Assembly (NCBI RefSeq): GCF_020524285.1
Contig: NZ_JAIVKX010000008.1
Location: 248,001 to 312,000, forward strand
Direction: 5' to 3'
Origin: Alloyangia pacifica
GTDB lineage: Bacteria; Pseudomonadota; Alphaproteobacteria; Rhodobacterales; Rhodobacteraceae
Length of the DNA stretch: 64,000 nt
The notes under the pieces are model-generated. The model did not search any database. It was not told where the DNA came from and saw only the letters and a program-made list of their open reading frames with translations. Both the position numbers and the translations under genes were made by a program. Below, one piece after another: positions 47,356 through 58,442 of the stretch. Each line of letters begins with the position of its first letter. Position 1 is the first letter of the stretch.

Positions 47356-48063
47356 TCAGTCCAGCCGTCGCACCAGCATCTGGTTGCCCGGGCCGCGCTT
47401 GGTCTCGAAGACCTTCAGCTCGTCCACCAGATCCGACAGCTTGCGCTTGCCGTAGCTGCGGGTGTCGAAATCCGGGTTCGCCGCGGTGATGAACTGGCCG
47501 AGCTGGCCGAGCGTGTACCAGTCGTCCTCCTGCTCGATCGCGTCCATCGCGGTGAAGATCAAGTTGCGTGCGTCCTCGAGGCGGCCGCTCTTCTGCGGCT
47601 TGACCCCAGCGGCCTTCTCCGGTGCGCTGTCGAGGTTCTCGAGGAAGATGAAGCGCTTGCAGGCCTTGCGGAAGGCATCGGGCGTCTTCTGCATGCCCAT
47701 GCCGAAGACGTCGAGCCCCTGCTCGCGGATGCGGCTCGCCAGCCGGGTGAAATCGCTGTCGGAGCTGACCAGCACGAAGCCGTCGAAGCGGCCCGAGTGC
47801 ATCAGGTCCATGGCGTCGATCACCAGCGCAATGTCACTGGCATTCTTGCCCACGGTGTTCGCCGGCTGGTGGTGCGGCACGAGGCCGAATTCGGCGGTGA
47901 CCTTCGACCAGCCGGCCATCTGCTGGCTGGAGAAATCGCCATAGCAGCGGCGTACGCTGGCCTCGCCGAGGCTGGCCAGTTCGTCGAAGATCGCCTTGGC
48001 ATACTTGGGGGAGGTGTTGTCGGCGTCGATCAGGACCGCCAGCAGGCGGGTGTCGTCTCGCAT
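47356..48063 (-). CDS. NYN-domain (LabA-like) RNA-binding or RNase protein
   Basis: The protein has 235 aa. Residues about 1-150 form the NYN/PIN-like fold, with acidic residues in LLAVLIDADNTSP, ASDIALVIDAMDLMHS and LVSSDSDFTRLASRI. Residues about 160-235 look like an OST-HTH/LOTUS RNA-binding domain (TLGQLGQFITAANPDFDTRSYG). The family includes LabA and related nucleases. It probably acts on RNA; the target is unknown. The start is ATG 48063. Its end is 22 bp from the convergent tetR gene. Confidence 0.86.
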   Translation of the reverse strand: MRDDTRLLAVLIDADNTSPKYAKAIFDELASLGEASVRRCYGDFSSQQMAGWSKVTAEFGLVPHHQPANTVGKNASDIALVIDAMDLMHSGRFDGFVLVSSDSDFTRLASRIREQGLDVFGMGMQKTPDAFRKACKRFIFLENLDSAPEKAAGVKPQKSGRLEDARNLIFTAMDAIEQEDDWYTLGQLGQFITAANPDFDTRSYGKRKLSDLVDELKVFETKRGPGNQMLVRRLD

Positions 48064-48082
48064 GGGATACTCCTTTGCGGGC

Positions 48083-48586
48083 TCAGCTGCCCGCAAGCGT
48101 CTTGTACAGGACCAGCGCATCCACGTCGCCCTGCTCGGGGTGGTGGAAGGCGCCGGGAAGTCGGCCGACCGTCTCGAACCCGGCACGGAGCCAGGTGTCG
48201 ACGGCGCGGGTGTTGGTCGAAACCACGAAGTTGTACTGCATGGCCCGGAAGCCGAGTTTCGGCGCAAGCTCGAGGGAGTGCGCCAGCATCCGCCGGGCCA
48301 CGCCGCGGCCGCGCGCCTCGGCGGCGGTGACATAGCCGCAGTTGCATACGTGCGAGCCGCCGCCCTTCTGGTTGCGCACGATGTAATAGGTGCCGAGCAG
48401 GCGCTCGCCATCACTCATGACGAAGACCCGGCGTTCCGGCCCCGTCCAATAGGCGATCGCCTCCTCGCGGGAAATGCCTGGGTCGATGGCGTAGGTGTCA
48501 CCGGCGCGGAACACCGGCTCAAGCATCCGCCACAGCGGCTCGGCATCTTCGGGGGCGTAGCTGCGCAGCTCCAGCGTTTCACTCAT
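48083..48586 (-). CDS. GNAT-family N-acetyltransferase
   Basis: The protein has 167 aa. The acetyl-CoA loop is in EARGRGVARRMLAHSLELA, preceded by the beta-strand NCGYVTAAEAR. The N-terminal helix block LRSYAPEDAEPLWRML is usual for this family. The substrate is unknown. The ATG shares one base with the stop of the ion-channel gene upstream, so the two are translationally coupled. Confidence 0.9.
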   Translation of the reverse strand: MSETLELRSYAPEDAEPLWRMLEPVFRAGDTYAIDPGISREEAIAYWTGPERRVFVMSDGERLLGTYYIVRNQKGGGSHVCNCGYVTAAEARGRGVARRMLAHSLELAPKLGFRAMQYNFVVSTNTRAVDTWLRAGFETVGRLPGAFHHPEQGDVDALVLYKTLAGS

Positions 48587-49356
48587 CAGCTTTGTCCCTC
48601 GGTCTCGATGCGGATGATCTCTCCGCAGTGTTTGCAGTGAATGGCGTCGGCATCATGCAGTCGCAGGCCGCAGGTCTCGCAGGTCTTCTTCACCTTGATC
48701 GGGCGGAACAGCACCTGGGCCAGCCGCAGGAAGAGCGTCACGCCGCAGATCATCACCACCACCGAGATCACCCGGCCCCAGGAGCCCTCCAGAGTGATAT
48801 CGCCGTAGCCGGTCGTGGTGAGCGTGGTGACGGTGAAGTAGAGCGCGTCGGCGTAGTTGTTGATCTGCGGATTGGACCGGTACTGCAGCGCGTAGACCAG
48901 CCCGGTCATCACGAAGAGGAAGACCATCAGGTTGACCACCGCGATCAGCACGTCCTCGTTCTCGCGGAAGACCTTGAAATCCTCGCGCAGGCGCTTGCTG
49001 AGCTGGTAGGTGTGCAGCAGGCGCAGCGTGCGCAGGACCCGCAGGAAGCCCAGCCCCTCGCCCGCCAGCGGAGCCAGGAACGAGATCAGCGAGACCAGAT
49101 CCGCCAGCGTCGCCGGGCTCAGCAGGAAGCCGGTCTTCTTGGGCGCGATCCAGAGCCGCGCAAGGAAGTCGGCGAGAATCACCAGGCCGAAGGCGACGTC
49201 GATGATCTCGACGATACGCCCGTGCGAGGTGAAGGAGGTCGCGATGACGAAGAGCACGGTGAAGATGTCGAAGCCGAGCAGCGCGTAGCGGAAGCGATGC
49301 GCCTCGTCGCTGTCGCCCTCGTAGAGGTCTTTCACCTTGTCGCGCAGGCTCATCAT
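48586..49356 (-). CDS. Voltage-gated-like potassium channel with C-terminal zinc ribbon
   Basis: The protein has 256 aa with six hydrophobic helices. The fourth segment is Arg-rich (RVLRTLRLLHTYQL), as in a voltage sensor. The pore carries the K+ selectivity filter TTTGYGD. The cytoplasmic C-terminus ends in a CxxC...CxxC zinc ribbon (CETCGLRLHDADAIHCKHCG), unusual for a short Kv-like channel. Two ATG codons are adjacent (49356 and 49353), and a GGGAG lies upstream. The upstream 100-bp gap holds a CCCGGCA/TGCCGGG hairpin. Confidence 0.85.
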   Translation of the reverse strand: MMSLRDKVKDLYEGDSDEAHRFRYALLGFDIFTVLFVIATSFTSHGRIVEIIDVAFGLVILADFLARLWIAPKKTGFLLSPATLADLVSLISFLAPLAGEGLGFLRVLRTLRLLHTYQLSKRLREDFKVFRENEDVLIAVVNLMVFLFVMTGLVYALQYRSNPQINNYADALYFTVTTLTTTGYGDITLEGSWGRVISVVVMICGVTLFLRLAQVLFRPIKVKKTCETCGLRLHDADAIHCKHCGEIIRIETEGQS

Positions 49357-49456
49357 CGCCCTCCCCGTCCGGTTCGCATGACCTATAGGGTGGCGCGGCA
49401 CCCCCGGCAAGCCAAGCGCCTGCCGGGAGAAATTTCATGCCGGGGGTCGCGGCGGG

Positions 49457-50623
<1,167 letters not shown>

Positions 50624-50792
50624 CTAGCGGCGAGTTTGCTTCTGCCGCAAGCCGTTATGCGCCCCTTCGCGGAAATTTCACGACAGGTCCCAGCTCACGG
50701 AGGCAAGGGCCGCCGCGTGCTGCCGCCCACTTTACCTTCCAGCATAGCCGAAACCCTCCCCCGGATCGTCCCAGCCCCCCGGCGCCAAAGAG

Positions 50793-50828
50793 CAAAAGAA
50801 AAGGGCCCCGCCGTTTCCGGCAGGGCCC
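50793..50828 (-). terminator. Intrinsic terminator of the ribosomal cluster, after rplQ
   Basis: An 11-bp stem (GGGCCCTGCCG / CGGCGGGGCCC with one G-T pair, loop GAAA) on the minus strand is followed by TTTTCTTTTG. It lies 24 bp after the rplQ stop. Confidence 0.88.
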
Positions 50829-50852
50829 AGTCTCTCGCGCGGAGAGAAGGTC

Positions 50853-51278
50853 TTATTCGGCGTCAGCCAGAGCCTCTTCGGCTTCGAGGCGGGCCTTGTC
50901 GGCGGCACCCTTGGCCGAGACGTCACGGTCGACGAACTCGATGATCGCCATCGGTGCCATGTCGCCGTAGCGGAAGCCGGCCTTCAGGATGCGGACGTAG
51001 CCGCCCTGGCGTTCTGCATAGCGCGGGCCGAGCACTTCGAAGAGCTTGGCAACGTGCTGGTCCTGCTTGAGCTGCGCGGCAGCCTGACGGCGGGCGTGGA
51101 CGTCGCCGCGCTTGCCGAGGGTGACGAGCTTCTCCACCACGCGGCGGAGTTCTTTTGCCTTGGGCAGGGTGGTCTTGATCTGCTCATGCTCGATGAGCGA
51201 GCCGGCCATGTTCGCCCACAGCGCCTTGCGGTGCTCGTGGGTACGGTTCAGGCGGCGGTAACCTTTTGCGTGACGCAT
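50853..51278 (-). CDS. rplQ: 50S ribosomal protein L17
   Basis: The protein has 141 aa. The highly conserved start [20 protein letters not shown] and the [20 protein letters not shown] block identify it. The acidic/Ala-rich tail ([17 protein letters not shown], shortened) is typical of alphaproteobacteria. It is the last gene of the alpha operon (rpsM-rpsK-rpoA-rplQ). A terminator-like hairpin lies between rpoA and this gene, so its level may differ from rpoA. Confidence 0.98.
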   Translation of the reverse strand: MRHAKGYRRLNRTHEHRKALWANMAGSLIEHEQIKTTLPKAKELRRVVEKLVTLGKRGDVHARRQAAAQLKQDQHVAKLFEVLGPRYAERQGGYVRILKAGFRYGDMAPMAIIEFVDRDVSAKGAADKARLEAEEALADAE

Positions 51279-51362
51279 TTTCTATCTCCAGATACGTGTT
51301 TTGCTTTGTCCGGGATCCCATGCGTGCGGGACCCTCACCTTGGGGCGGAATGCCCTTGTATG

Positions 51363-51383
51363 AAAGGCGGGGTTTCCCCCGCC
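51363..51383 (-). terminator. Terminator-like hairpin between rpoA and rplQ
   Basis: On the minus strand GGCGGGG and CCCCGCC form a perfect 7-bp stem around GAAA, followed by TTTC. It is 12 bp beyond the rpoA stop, inside the operon. Confidence 0.55.
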
Positions 51384-51394
51384 CCTCGTTCGGC

Positions 51395-52411
51395 TCAGAA
51401 CTGGTCTTCCAGTTTCTTTGCCAGATCTTCGATGTTGTCCGGCGGCCAGTCCTCGACGTCCATGCCCAGGTGCAGGCCCATGCCCGACAGCACTTCCTTG
51501 ATCTCGTTGAGCGACTTCCGGCCGAAGTTCGGGGTGCGGAGCATCTCGGCTTCGGTCTTCTGGATGAGATCGCCGATGTAGACGATGTTGTCGTTCTTGA
51601 GGCAGTTCGCGGAGCGCACCGAGAGTTCCAGCTCGTCCACCTTCTTGAGGAGGAGCGGGTTGAACTCGAGACCGTCGTCGTCGTCCTGACGGCCGGCGGA
51701 TTCGGGCTCTTCGAAGTTCACGAAGATCGACAGCTGGTCCTGCAGGATGCGGGCGGCAAATGCGATCGCGTCCTCGGGCGTGACCGAACCATCGGTCTCG
51801 ACCTTCATGGTCAGCTTGTCGTAGTCGAGAACCTGGCCCTCACGGGTCGGCTGCACGTCATAGGCCACCTTCTTGACCGGCGAGTAGATCGCGTCGATCG
51901 GGATGAGGCCGATGGGTGCATCTTCCGGCTTGTTCTTGTCAGCCGAAACGTAGCCTTTGCCGGTGTTGACGGTCAGTTCCACGTAGAAGTCCGCGCCCTC
52001 GTCGAGGTGGCAGATCACGTGGTCCTTGTTGAGAACGTCGATACCGGCGGTCTCGGCGATATCGGCAGCCGTCACCACACCCGGACCCTTTGCGGTCAGG
52101 GAGAGGCGCTTCGGGCCTTCGACTTCCATGCGGAGAGCCACGCCCTTGAGGTTGAGGATGATGTCGGTGACATCTTCCCGCACGCCGGCGACCGACGAGA
52201 ACTCGTGCAGAACGTTGTCGATCTGCACCGAGGTGATTGCCGCACCCTGAAGGCTCGACAGCAGGACCCGACGCAGCGCGTTGCCGAGGGTCAGGCCGAA
52301 GCCACGCTCGAGCGGTTCTGCGACGAGGGTCGCAACGCGGGTAGGATCGGCGCCGGGGCGAACCTCCAGCTGGGTCGGCTTGATAAGTTCAGCCCAGTTC
52401 TTGTGGATCAT
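51395..52411 (-). CDS. rpoA: RNA polymerase alpha subunit
   Basis: The protein has 338 aa, the normal length. The N-terminal assembly domain (about 1-230) has [21 protein letters not shown]. The linker is acidic, and the C-terminal domain (about 250-325) includes [21 protein letters not shown] and [13 protein letters not shown], the helix-hairpin-helix that contacts UP elements. The start is ATG 52411 with GGAGG upstream; four further codons are open but unlikely. Confidence 0.98.
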   Translation of the reverse strand: MIHKNWAELIKPTQLEVRPGADPTRVATLVAEPLERGFGLTLGNALRRVLLSSLQGAAITSVQIDNVLHEFSSVAGVREDVTDIILNLKGVALRMEVEGPKRLSLTAKGPGVVTAADIAETAGIDVLNKDHVICHLDEGADFYVELTVNTGKGYVSADKNKPEDAPIGLIPIDAIYSPVKKVAYDVQPTREGQVLDYDKLTMKVETDGSVTPEDAIAFAARILQDQLSIFVNFEEPESAGRQDDDDGLEFNPLLLKKVDELELSVRSANCLKNDNIVYIGDLIQKTEAEMLRTPNFGRKSLNEIKEVLSGMGLHLGMDVEDWPPDNIEDLAKKLEDQF

Positions 52412-52526
52412 GCGTCCCTCCATTCCAGTCCGTGCCCCATGTCCAAAGGCGCGGACGCCCGAGGTTGAAATGACGAAGGCAGGGCCCCGCGCACAAGGCG
52501 AGGCCCCGCCTCATAAGTAAGTCCGA

Positions 52527-52919
52527 TCAGACGCGACGACGCTTCGGCGGACGGCAGCCGTTGTGAGCAATCGGCGTCACGTCGCGGATCGACGTGATGT
52601 TGAAGCCCACGGCAGCCAGTGCGCGCAGAGCCGATTCACGACCCGAACCCGGGCCCTGAACTTCGACTTCCAGCGTCTTCACACCATGTTCCTGTGCCTT
52701 GCGGCCAGCATCTTCGGCGGCGAGCTGGGCAGCGTAGGGGGTCGACTTACGCGAGCCCTTGAAGCCCATGGTGCCGGCGGACGACCAGGAGATCGCATTG
52801 CCTTGCACGTCCGAGATCAGGATCTTGGTGTTGTTGAACGACGAGTTCACATGCGCCACGCCTGCGGCGATGTTCTTGGAGACCTTCTTCTTGCCTCCGC
52901 GACGGGTATCACGTGCCAT
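52527..52919 (-). CDS. rpsK: 30S ribosomal protein S11
   Basis: The protein has 130 aa. [19 protein letters not shown] and the C-terminal [15 protein letters not shown] are diagnostic. It binds the 16S platform. A 115-bp gap, the longest in this operon apart from the rpoA-rplQ one, separates it from rpoA and contains only a weak stem. The rpsM gene lies 13 bp upstream of its start. Confidence 0.98.
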   Translation of the reverse strand: MARDTRRGGKKKVSKNIAAGVAHVNSSFNNTKILISDVQGNAISWSSAGTMGFKGSRKSTPYAAQLAAEDAGRKAQEHGVKTLEVEVQGPGSGRESALRALAAVGFNITSIRDVTPIAHNGCRPPKRRRV

Positions 52920-52932
52920 TGGTCAGCCTCCC

Positions 52933-53301
52933 TTATTTCTTCTTGCCTGCGATGGGCTTTGCGGGGCCCTTGCGCGTGCGAGCGTTGGTGTGGGTCCGCT
53001 GACCGCGGACGGGGAGGTTGCGACGGTGGCGCAGGCCACGGTAGCAGCCAAGGTCCATCAGGCGCTTGACGTTCATCTGAACTTCACGGCGCAGGTCGCC
53101 TTCGACGGTGTAGTTCGCGTCGATGTGCTCGCGGATCGCCAGAACTTCGGCGTCCGACAGCTCGTTGACACGACGGGTCACGTCGATGTTGACGGCTTCG
53201 CAGATGGCTTTGGCGGAGGTGTCGCCGATACCGGTGATATAGGTCAGGGCGATCGGCACCCGTTTGTGGGTCGGGATGTTAACGCCGGCAATACGTGCCA
53301 A
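52933..53301 (-). CDS. rpsM: 30S ribosomal protein S13
   Basis: The protein has 122 aa. The start [20 protein letters not shown] and the C-terminal [19 protein letters not shown] are diagnostic. It contacts tRNA and the 50S subunit. In most bacteria secY-(adk)-rpsM run on without a break. Here the BLUF gene interrupts the row, and a separate promoter (53458-53486) lies upstream. Confidence 0.98.
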   Translation of the reverse strand: MARIAGVNIPTHKRVPIALTYITGIGDTSAKAICEAVNIDVTRRVNELSDAEVLAIREHIDANYTVEGDLRREVQMNVKRLMDLGCYRGLRHRRNLPVRGQRTHTNARTRKGPAKPIAGKKK

Positions 53302-53457
53302 GTGTCTATTCCTTTCGTTGCGGTTCCGTAGCTCCAGAACCTTTTTTCACAACATGAGCCCGGAACGTGTGCACGTCACCGGGCCTTCCGCTGATGAGGT
53401 AATCTGCAAGACAAGCGCAGCCGGCCTCGCAAACCGAGTCTCTGTAAGAGATGGGAG

Positions 53458-53486
53458 TGGGTATGAGGATTCGGAAAGGGCGTCAA
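53458..53486 (-). promoter_or_regulatory. Promoter of rpsM-rpsK-rpoA-rplQ
   Basis: On the minus strand TTGACG (53481-53486) is followed after 17 bp by TACCCA (53458-53463). It would give a leader of about 145 nt. The 355-bp gap 53302-53656 otherwise shows no gene and must also contain the BLUF promoter, which was not identified. Confidence 0.45.
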
Positions 53487-53656
53487 GACCCATTTCGGAA
53501 CCTAGCTGCACCCTTGTTCGTTTACCGTCTCATGAAGGTCACGACAACCCTCCCCCCAACGCCGATACGGCTGTTTCCGCCTGCTTTCCGCCGGACTTTC
53601 CGCTGGGGCGCCGAATCCGCCGCGACCGGGCCCGCCATCGGGATTGGCCACTGCGG

Positions 53657-54049
53657 ATGATCTACCAGCTTCTCTACACCAGCCGCTCCACCGTGCCGCG
53701 CGGGGGGCACACCGACCTGGACATCCTGTCGCACGCGCTGACCAACAACCGGCTGCTCGGAGTCACGGGCTGCCTGCTGCGCGAGGAGGACGGTTTCTGT
53801 CAGGTGCTCGAAGGTGCGAAGGACACCGTGCGGGCGCTGTTCGAGCAGATCCGCTGCGACCCGCGGCATTTCGCTGTGACCGAGAGGATCAACCGTCTGG
53901 TCCCGATGCGCAGTTTCGCAAGCTGGAGCATGTGCTACGGCGCGCTTTCGGCCGCGGACCGCGCGTTCCTGGCTCGACGCTTCGCGGGCGACTCGCGCAA
54001 TTTCGCGGTGGTATTCGACCGGATCCAGAAGATCGCAGTCGCGAGTTGA
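53657..54049 (+). CDS. Single-domain BLUF blue-light sensor
   Basis: The protein has 130 aa, all BLUF. The flavin-site residues are at the exact spacings of AppA: Tyr7, Asn31, Gln49, Trp90 and Met92 (AppA Tyr21, Asn45, Gln63, Trp104, Met106). Flanking sequences LLYTSRS, GVTGCLL and FCQVLEG also match. It has no output domain, so it should signal by protein contact. The start is the ATG in 53657; the frame is open upstream to 53264 but without conserved sequence. It lies on the plus strand between adk and rpsM. Confidence 0.92.
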   Translation: MIYQLLYTSRSTVPRGGHTDLDILSHALTNNRLLGVTGCLLREEDGFCQVLEGAKDTVRALFEQIRCDPRHFAVTERINRLVPMRSFASWSMCYGALSAADRAFLARRFAGDSRNFAVVFDRIQKIAVAS

Positions 54050-54142
54050 TGAGGGGGAAGTGAGGGCCCTGCCCCGTCCGCAAGGGCGGTCTCCCCGGGT
54101 CTTGCCGCCTGCTGCGAGGCACCGACCCGGGGGAGGGATTTC

Positions 54143-54166
54143 CGGGGCCCGCCAGTCCGGGCCCCG
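54143..54166 (-). terminator. Hairpin after adk, shared with the BLUF gene
   Basis: A 9-bp perfect GC stem (CGGGGCCCG 54158-54166 / CGGGCCCCG 54143-54151) with 6-nt loop lies 5 bp beyond the adk stop. Only AAA/TTT flanks are present, so it could work in both directions. Confidence 0.5.
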
Positions 54167-54171
54167 AAATG

Positions 54172-54812
54172 TCAGGCGTCGAGCTTCGCGGCGATGGCCG
54201 CCTTGACGCTGCCGATCTCGCCCAGCCCGTCAACGCGGGTGTGCTGCCCCTTGGCGTAGTAGTAGCCGATCAGCGGCGAAGTCTGCTTGTAGTATTCCAT
54301 CAGACGCTTCTGCAGGGCCTGGGCATTGTCGTCGGCGCGGCGCTTGAACTCGGTTCCGCCGCAGACGGAGCACTTGCCATCGGCCGGGATCGGCTTGGTG
54401 ATGTCGTTGTAGACCTCGCCACAGCTGCCGCAGGTCGAGCGGGCGGTGATGCGCTCGACAAGCGCATCGTCGTCCACCCGCAGCTCCACCACGCGGTCCA
54501 GCGTCTGCCCCTGCTCCTCGAGCAGATCCGCCAGCGCGTCCGCCTGCTTCAGCGTGCGCGGGAACCCGTCGAAGATGTAGCCGGCCGAAGGGTTGGCCTC
54601 GAGCTTCTCGCGGATCAGGCCGATCACGATCTCGTCGGTGACGAGCTCGCCGCGGGCCATGACCTCGGCGACCTTCTTGCCCATCTCGGTGCCGCTGTCC
54701 TTTGCTTCGCGCAGCATGTCGCCGGTCGAGAGCTGCACCATGCCACGACCCTCGACGAGGATGCGTGCCTGGGTGCCTTTGCCTGCGCCGGGCGGTCCAA
54801 GAAGAATGATAT

Positions 54813-54816
<4 letters not shown>
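54172..54816 (-). CDS. adk: Adenylate kinase
   Basis: The protein has 214 aa. The P-loop is [11 protein letters not shown] (about 7-17), and [14 protein letters not shown] follows. The LID domain contains two CxxC pairs (CGSCGE and CSVCGG), a structural zinc site like that of Gram-positive Adk and absent in E. coli. It converts ATP plus AMP to two ADP. The adk start overlaps the end of secY by four bases (54813-54816), so translation is coupled. Confidence 0.97.
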
Positions 54817-56177
<1,361 letters not shown>

Positions 56178-56195
56178 GAGGGTCCTCTCTCAGAC

Positions 56196-56233
56196 GAAAC
56201 GCCGCCGGGGCGCTTTCCGGCTCCGGCGGCGTT
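56196..56233 (-). terminator. Terminator-like hairpin between rplO and secY
   Basis: AACGCCGCCGG and CCGGCGGCGTT form a perfect 11-bp stem with a 14-nt loop. It is followed on the minus strand by TCG, so the T run is poor. Confidence 0.5.
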
Positions 56234-56286
56234 CGTGGAAAACATGGGGCCTTATGTAAGCGGCACGGCGGCCGCTCACAACCCGC

Positions 56287-56751
56287 TTATTCAGCCGCGA
56301 CTGCGGTCTTCAGCGCGCCACCTGCCTTCTCGACCGCCTCGACAGCGGCTTTCGAAGCGCCGGTCACCTCGATGGTGAGGGCGGCAGTGACGTCACCTTT
56401 CGCGAGAACGCGAATGCCGTCGAGCTTGCGGCGGACGAGGCCGGACGACACGAGGGTGTCCTCGTTGATCGACGCGGCGTCGAGCTTGCCGGCTTCGACG
56501 AATTTCTGGATCAGGCCCAGGTTCACGACAGCGTAGGACTTCCGGTTCGGCTTGTTGAAGCCGCGCTTCGGAAGACGCTGGTACAGCGGCATCTGGCCAC
56601 CTTCGTAGCCGTTGATGGCCACACCCGAACGGGACTTCTGACCTTTGATACCACGGCCACCGGTCTTGCCCTTGCCGGAGCCCGGGCCGCGGCCGATGCG
56701 TTTCTTGGAGCGGGTTGCGCCCTCGTTGTCGCGCAGTTCGTGCAGTTTCAT
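56287..56751 (-). CDS. rplO: 50S ribosomal protein L15
   Basis: The protein has 154 aa. [20 protein letters not shown] and the Gly-rich [16 protein letters not shown] block are diagnostic, and the C-terminus [21 protein letters not shown] is normal. It lies 337 bp after rpmD, a long gap for this operon, with a terminator and a new promoter in between. The secY gene follows. Confidence 0.98.
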   Translation of the reverse strand: MKLHELRDNEGATRSKKRIGRGPGSGKGKTGGRGIKGQKSRSGVAINGYEGGQMPLYQRLPKRGFNKPNRKSYAVVNLGLIQKFVEAGKLDAASINEDTLVSSGLVRRKLDGIRVLAKGDVTAALTIEVTGASKAAVEAVEKAGGALKTAVAAE

Positions 56752-56856
56752 GTCGCTTCTCCTTGCCGGATGTGCCCCCCAGCGACGGATGGAGCAACCA
56801 CGGCATTAGACGGTTAAGGATTCGCAGCCAGACTCGGGGAGCCCGGCCACCGGGGG

Positions 56857-56885
56857 CGTATAGCGCCCGTCGCCGCATGGTGCAA
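56857..56885 (-). promoter_or_regulatory. Promoter upstream of rplO-secY-adk
   Basis: On the minus strand TTGCAC (56880-56885) is followed after exactly 17 bp by TATACG (56857-56862). It is about 105 bp before the rplO start and lies beyond the terminator at 57030-57063. Confidence 0.6.
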
Positions 56886-56954
56886 GGGATTAGCCAGAGG
56901 CTTGCCGAACCCGCGGCGTTTCGGGCACGGCGCTGGCGTCTCGTCCGGCCAAAA

Positions 56955-56994
56955 GCCTTCGAAGGCGTTTGCAAATCTCTTCGAAGAGATTTGC
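56955..56994. repeat. Two perfect TTCGAA-centred palindromes in the rpmD-rplO gap
   Basis: GCCTTCGAAGGC (56955-56966) and a 24-bp perfect palindrome (56971-56994, core CTCTTCGAAGAG) lie 4 bp apart. Both could be dimer-binding sites or RNA hairpins. The rest of the 337-bp gap (56752-57088) holds a promoter (56857-56885) and a terminator (57030-57063), and no gene. Confidence 0.75.
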
Positions 56995-57029
56995 CCCTGC
57001 CCCGGATGGGGCGCGCAATGCGAAGCGCG

Positions 57030-57063
57030 CAAAAGAAAACGCCCCGGCATGAGGTCCGGGGCG
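57030..57063 (-). terminator. Intrinsic terminator after rpmD, inside the spc operon
   Basis: On the minus strand CGCCCCGG and CCGGGGCG form a perfect 8-bp stem around an 8-nt loop. It is followed by TTTTCTTTTG, a strong U tract, 25 bp after the rpmD stop. Confidence 0.8.
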
Positions 57064-57088
57064 CTTCCGAGATTGGCGAAGAAACGGC

Positions 57089-57277
57089 TCAGCCGCGCTC
57101 TTCGATGATCTCTACCAGGTGCGGGATCTTGCGAACCATGCCGCGCACGGCGGGGGTGTCCTCAAGCTCGCGGGTCTTGTTCATCTTGTTCAGACCCAGG
57201 CCGATGAGCGTCTGGCGCTGCACGGCGGGGCGACGGATCGGCGAGCCGATCTGCTTCACAACGATGGTCTTAGCCAT
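57089..57277 (-). CDS. rpmD: 50S ribosomal protein L30
   Basis: The protein has 62 aa, normal for bacterial L30. It begins [20 protein letters not shown] and includes [18 protein letters not shown]. The 5-bp gap from rpsE shows cotranscription with it. A terminator follows, so rplO has its own promoter. Confidence 0.97.
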   Translation of the reverse strand: MAKTIVVKQIGSPIRRPAVQRQTLIGLGLNKMNKTRELEDTPAVRGMVRKIPHLVEIIEERG

Positions 57278-57282
57278 GGGTC

Positions 57283-57861
57283 TCAGGCCTCCTCAGCCAC
57301 TTGCGACGATTCCGCGGGGGCCTCGTCACGCTTGGGAAGGATGTCTGCCACCTTCTTGCCGCGACGCTGAGCGACGCTGCGGGGCGAGTTGACCTTTTCC
57401 AGCGCGTTCAGCGTGGCGCGGATCATGTTGTAGGGGTTCTGCGAACCGATCGACTTGGCGACCACGTCGTGCACGCCCAGCATTTCGAACACGGCACGCA
57501 TCGGACCACCGGCGATGATCCCGGTACCGGTCGGCGCGGTGCGCATCACCACACGGCCAGCGCCGTGACGGCCTTCGATGTCGTGGTGCAGCGTGCGGCC
57601 TTCGCGCAGCGGCACGCGAATCATCTTGCGCTTGGCTTGCTCGGTGGCCTTGCGGATGGCCTCGGGGACCTCCTTGGCCTTGCCCTTGCCGAAGCCCACG
57701 CGGCCCTTCTGGTCGCCGACGACGACGAGCGCGGCGAAGCCGAAACGCTTACCGCCCTTGACGGTCTTGGACACACGGTTGATCGCGACAAGGCGATCTG
57801 CGAATTCCGGAGCTTCGTCGCGTTCACGACGGTTCCCGCGGCGGTTATCACGTTCTGCCAT
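57283..57861 (-). CDS. rpsE: 30S ribosomal protein S5
   Basis: The protein has 192 aa. [20 protein letters not shown] and [19 protein letters not shown] are diagnostic. The N-terminal 15 residues are a charged Arg/Asn-rich extension ([20 protein letters not shown]), usual for the alphaproteobacteria. It lies 210 bp after rplR, across a gap holding a strong hairpin. Confidence 0.98.
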   Translation of the reverse strand: MAERDNRRGNRRERDEAPEFADRLVAINRVSKTVKGGKRFGFAALVVVGDQKGRVGFGKGKAKEVPEAIRKATEQAKRKMIRVPLREGRTLHHDIEGRHGAGRVVMRTAPTGTGIIAGGPMRAVFEMLGVHDVVAKSIGSQNPYNMIRATLNALEKVNSPRSVAQRRGKKVADILPKRDEAPAESSQVAEEA

Positions 57862-57999
57862 CAGGCATCCCTTTGTTCAGGTTGGCGCGTGGCGGACCGG
57901 GGCTGAGCCCGGGCCACATCGGCACCGATTGGACCAATCCAGGTGATCGCCGAAGAGATTTCGGAGTCGATCCCGGATCATCGAGGCGTTTCCGCCTGC

Positions 58000-58033
58000 A
58001 AAAGCGCAAGGCGGGTACGAGCCCCGCCTTGCG
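58000..58033 (-). terminator. Terminator-like hairpin between rplR and rpsE
   Basis: A perfect 11-bp stem (58023-58033 / 58005-58015) with 7-nt loop on the minus strand is followed by CTTTTGC. It is 39 bp beyond the rplR stop and inside the operon. The rest of the 210-bp gap shows no gene or clear promoter. Confidence 0.6.
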
Positions 58034-58071
58034 GATTGTCGATCATGCGGCGGGCAAGCCCGCCACCACGA

Positions 58072-58431
58072 TCAGATTTTCAGACCACCTTCGCGGGCTG
58101 CGTCGGCCAGTGCCTTGACGCGGCCGTGGAAGAGGAAACCGCCGCGGTCGAAGTAAGCTTCTTCCACACCGGCTTTCTTCGCGCGCTCGGCAATCGCGGC
58201 GCCGACCTTCTGGGCGGCTTCCACGGTGCCTTTGCCGACGACGCCCAGGTCCTTCTCGAGCGAGGAGGCCGAGGCCAGGGTCACGCCCTGGATGTCGTCG
58301 ATCAGCTGCACGCTGATGTTTTTGTTCGAGCGGTGAACCGACAGGCGAACACGCCCGGCGTTGACCTTGCGAAGCTTGTTCCGGACGCGCAGGCGGCGCT
58401 TGAGGAACAGTTCCCGTTTGCTGAGTGCCAT
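58072..58431 (-). CDS. rplR: 50S ribosomal protein L18
   Basis: The protein has 119 aa. [20 protein letters not shown] and the C-terminal [19 protein letters not shown] are diagnostic. It binds 5S rRNA together with L5. The next gene in the operon is rpsE. The 11-bp gap after rplF shows coupling to it. Confidence 0.98.
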   Translation of the reverse strand: MALSKRELFLKRRLRVRNKLRKVNAGRVRLSVHRSNKNISVQLIDDIQGVTLASASSLEKDLGVVGKGTVEAAQKVGAAIAERAKKAGVEEAYFDRGGFLFHGRVKALADAAREGGLKI

Positions 58432-58442
58432 GTTTCGCGTCC

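Noticed and set aside
53264-53656. N-terminal extension of the BLUF protein
   Set aside because: The frame is open, but the sequence has no similarity to a domain and overlaps the rpsM start and its promoter; the ATG at 53657 gives the exact BLUF start.
54157-54171. Start of a CRISPR or other repeat array in the GC-rich adk 3' region
   Set aside because: There is only one inverted repeat and no regular direct repeats or spacers; no such array was seen anywhere in the window.
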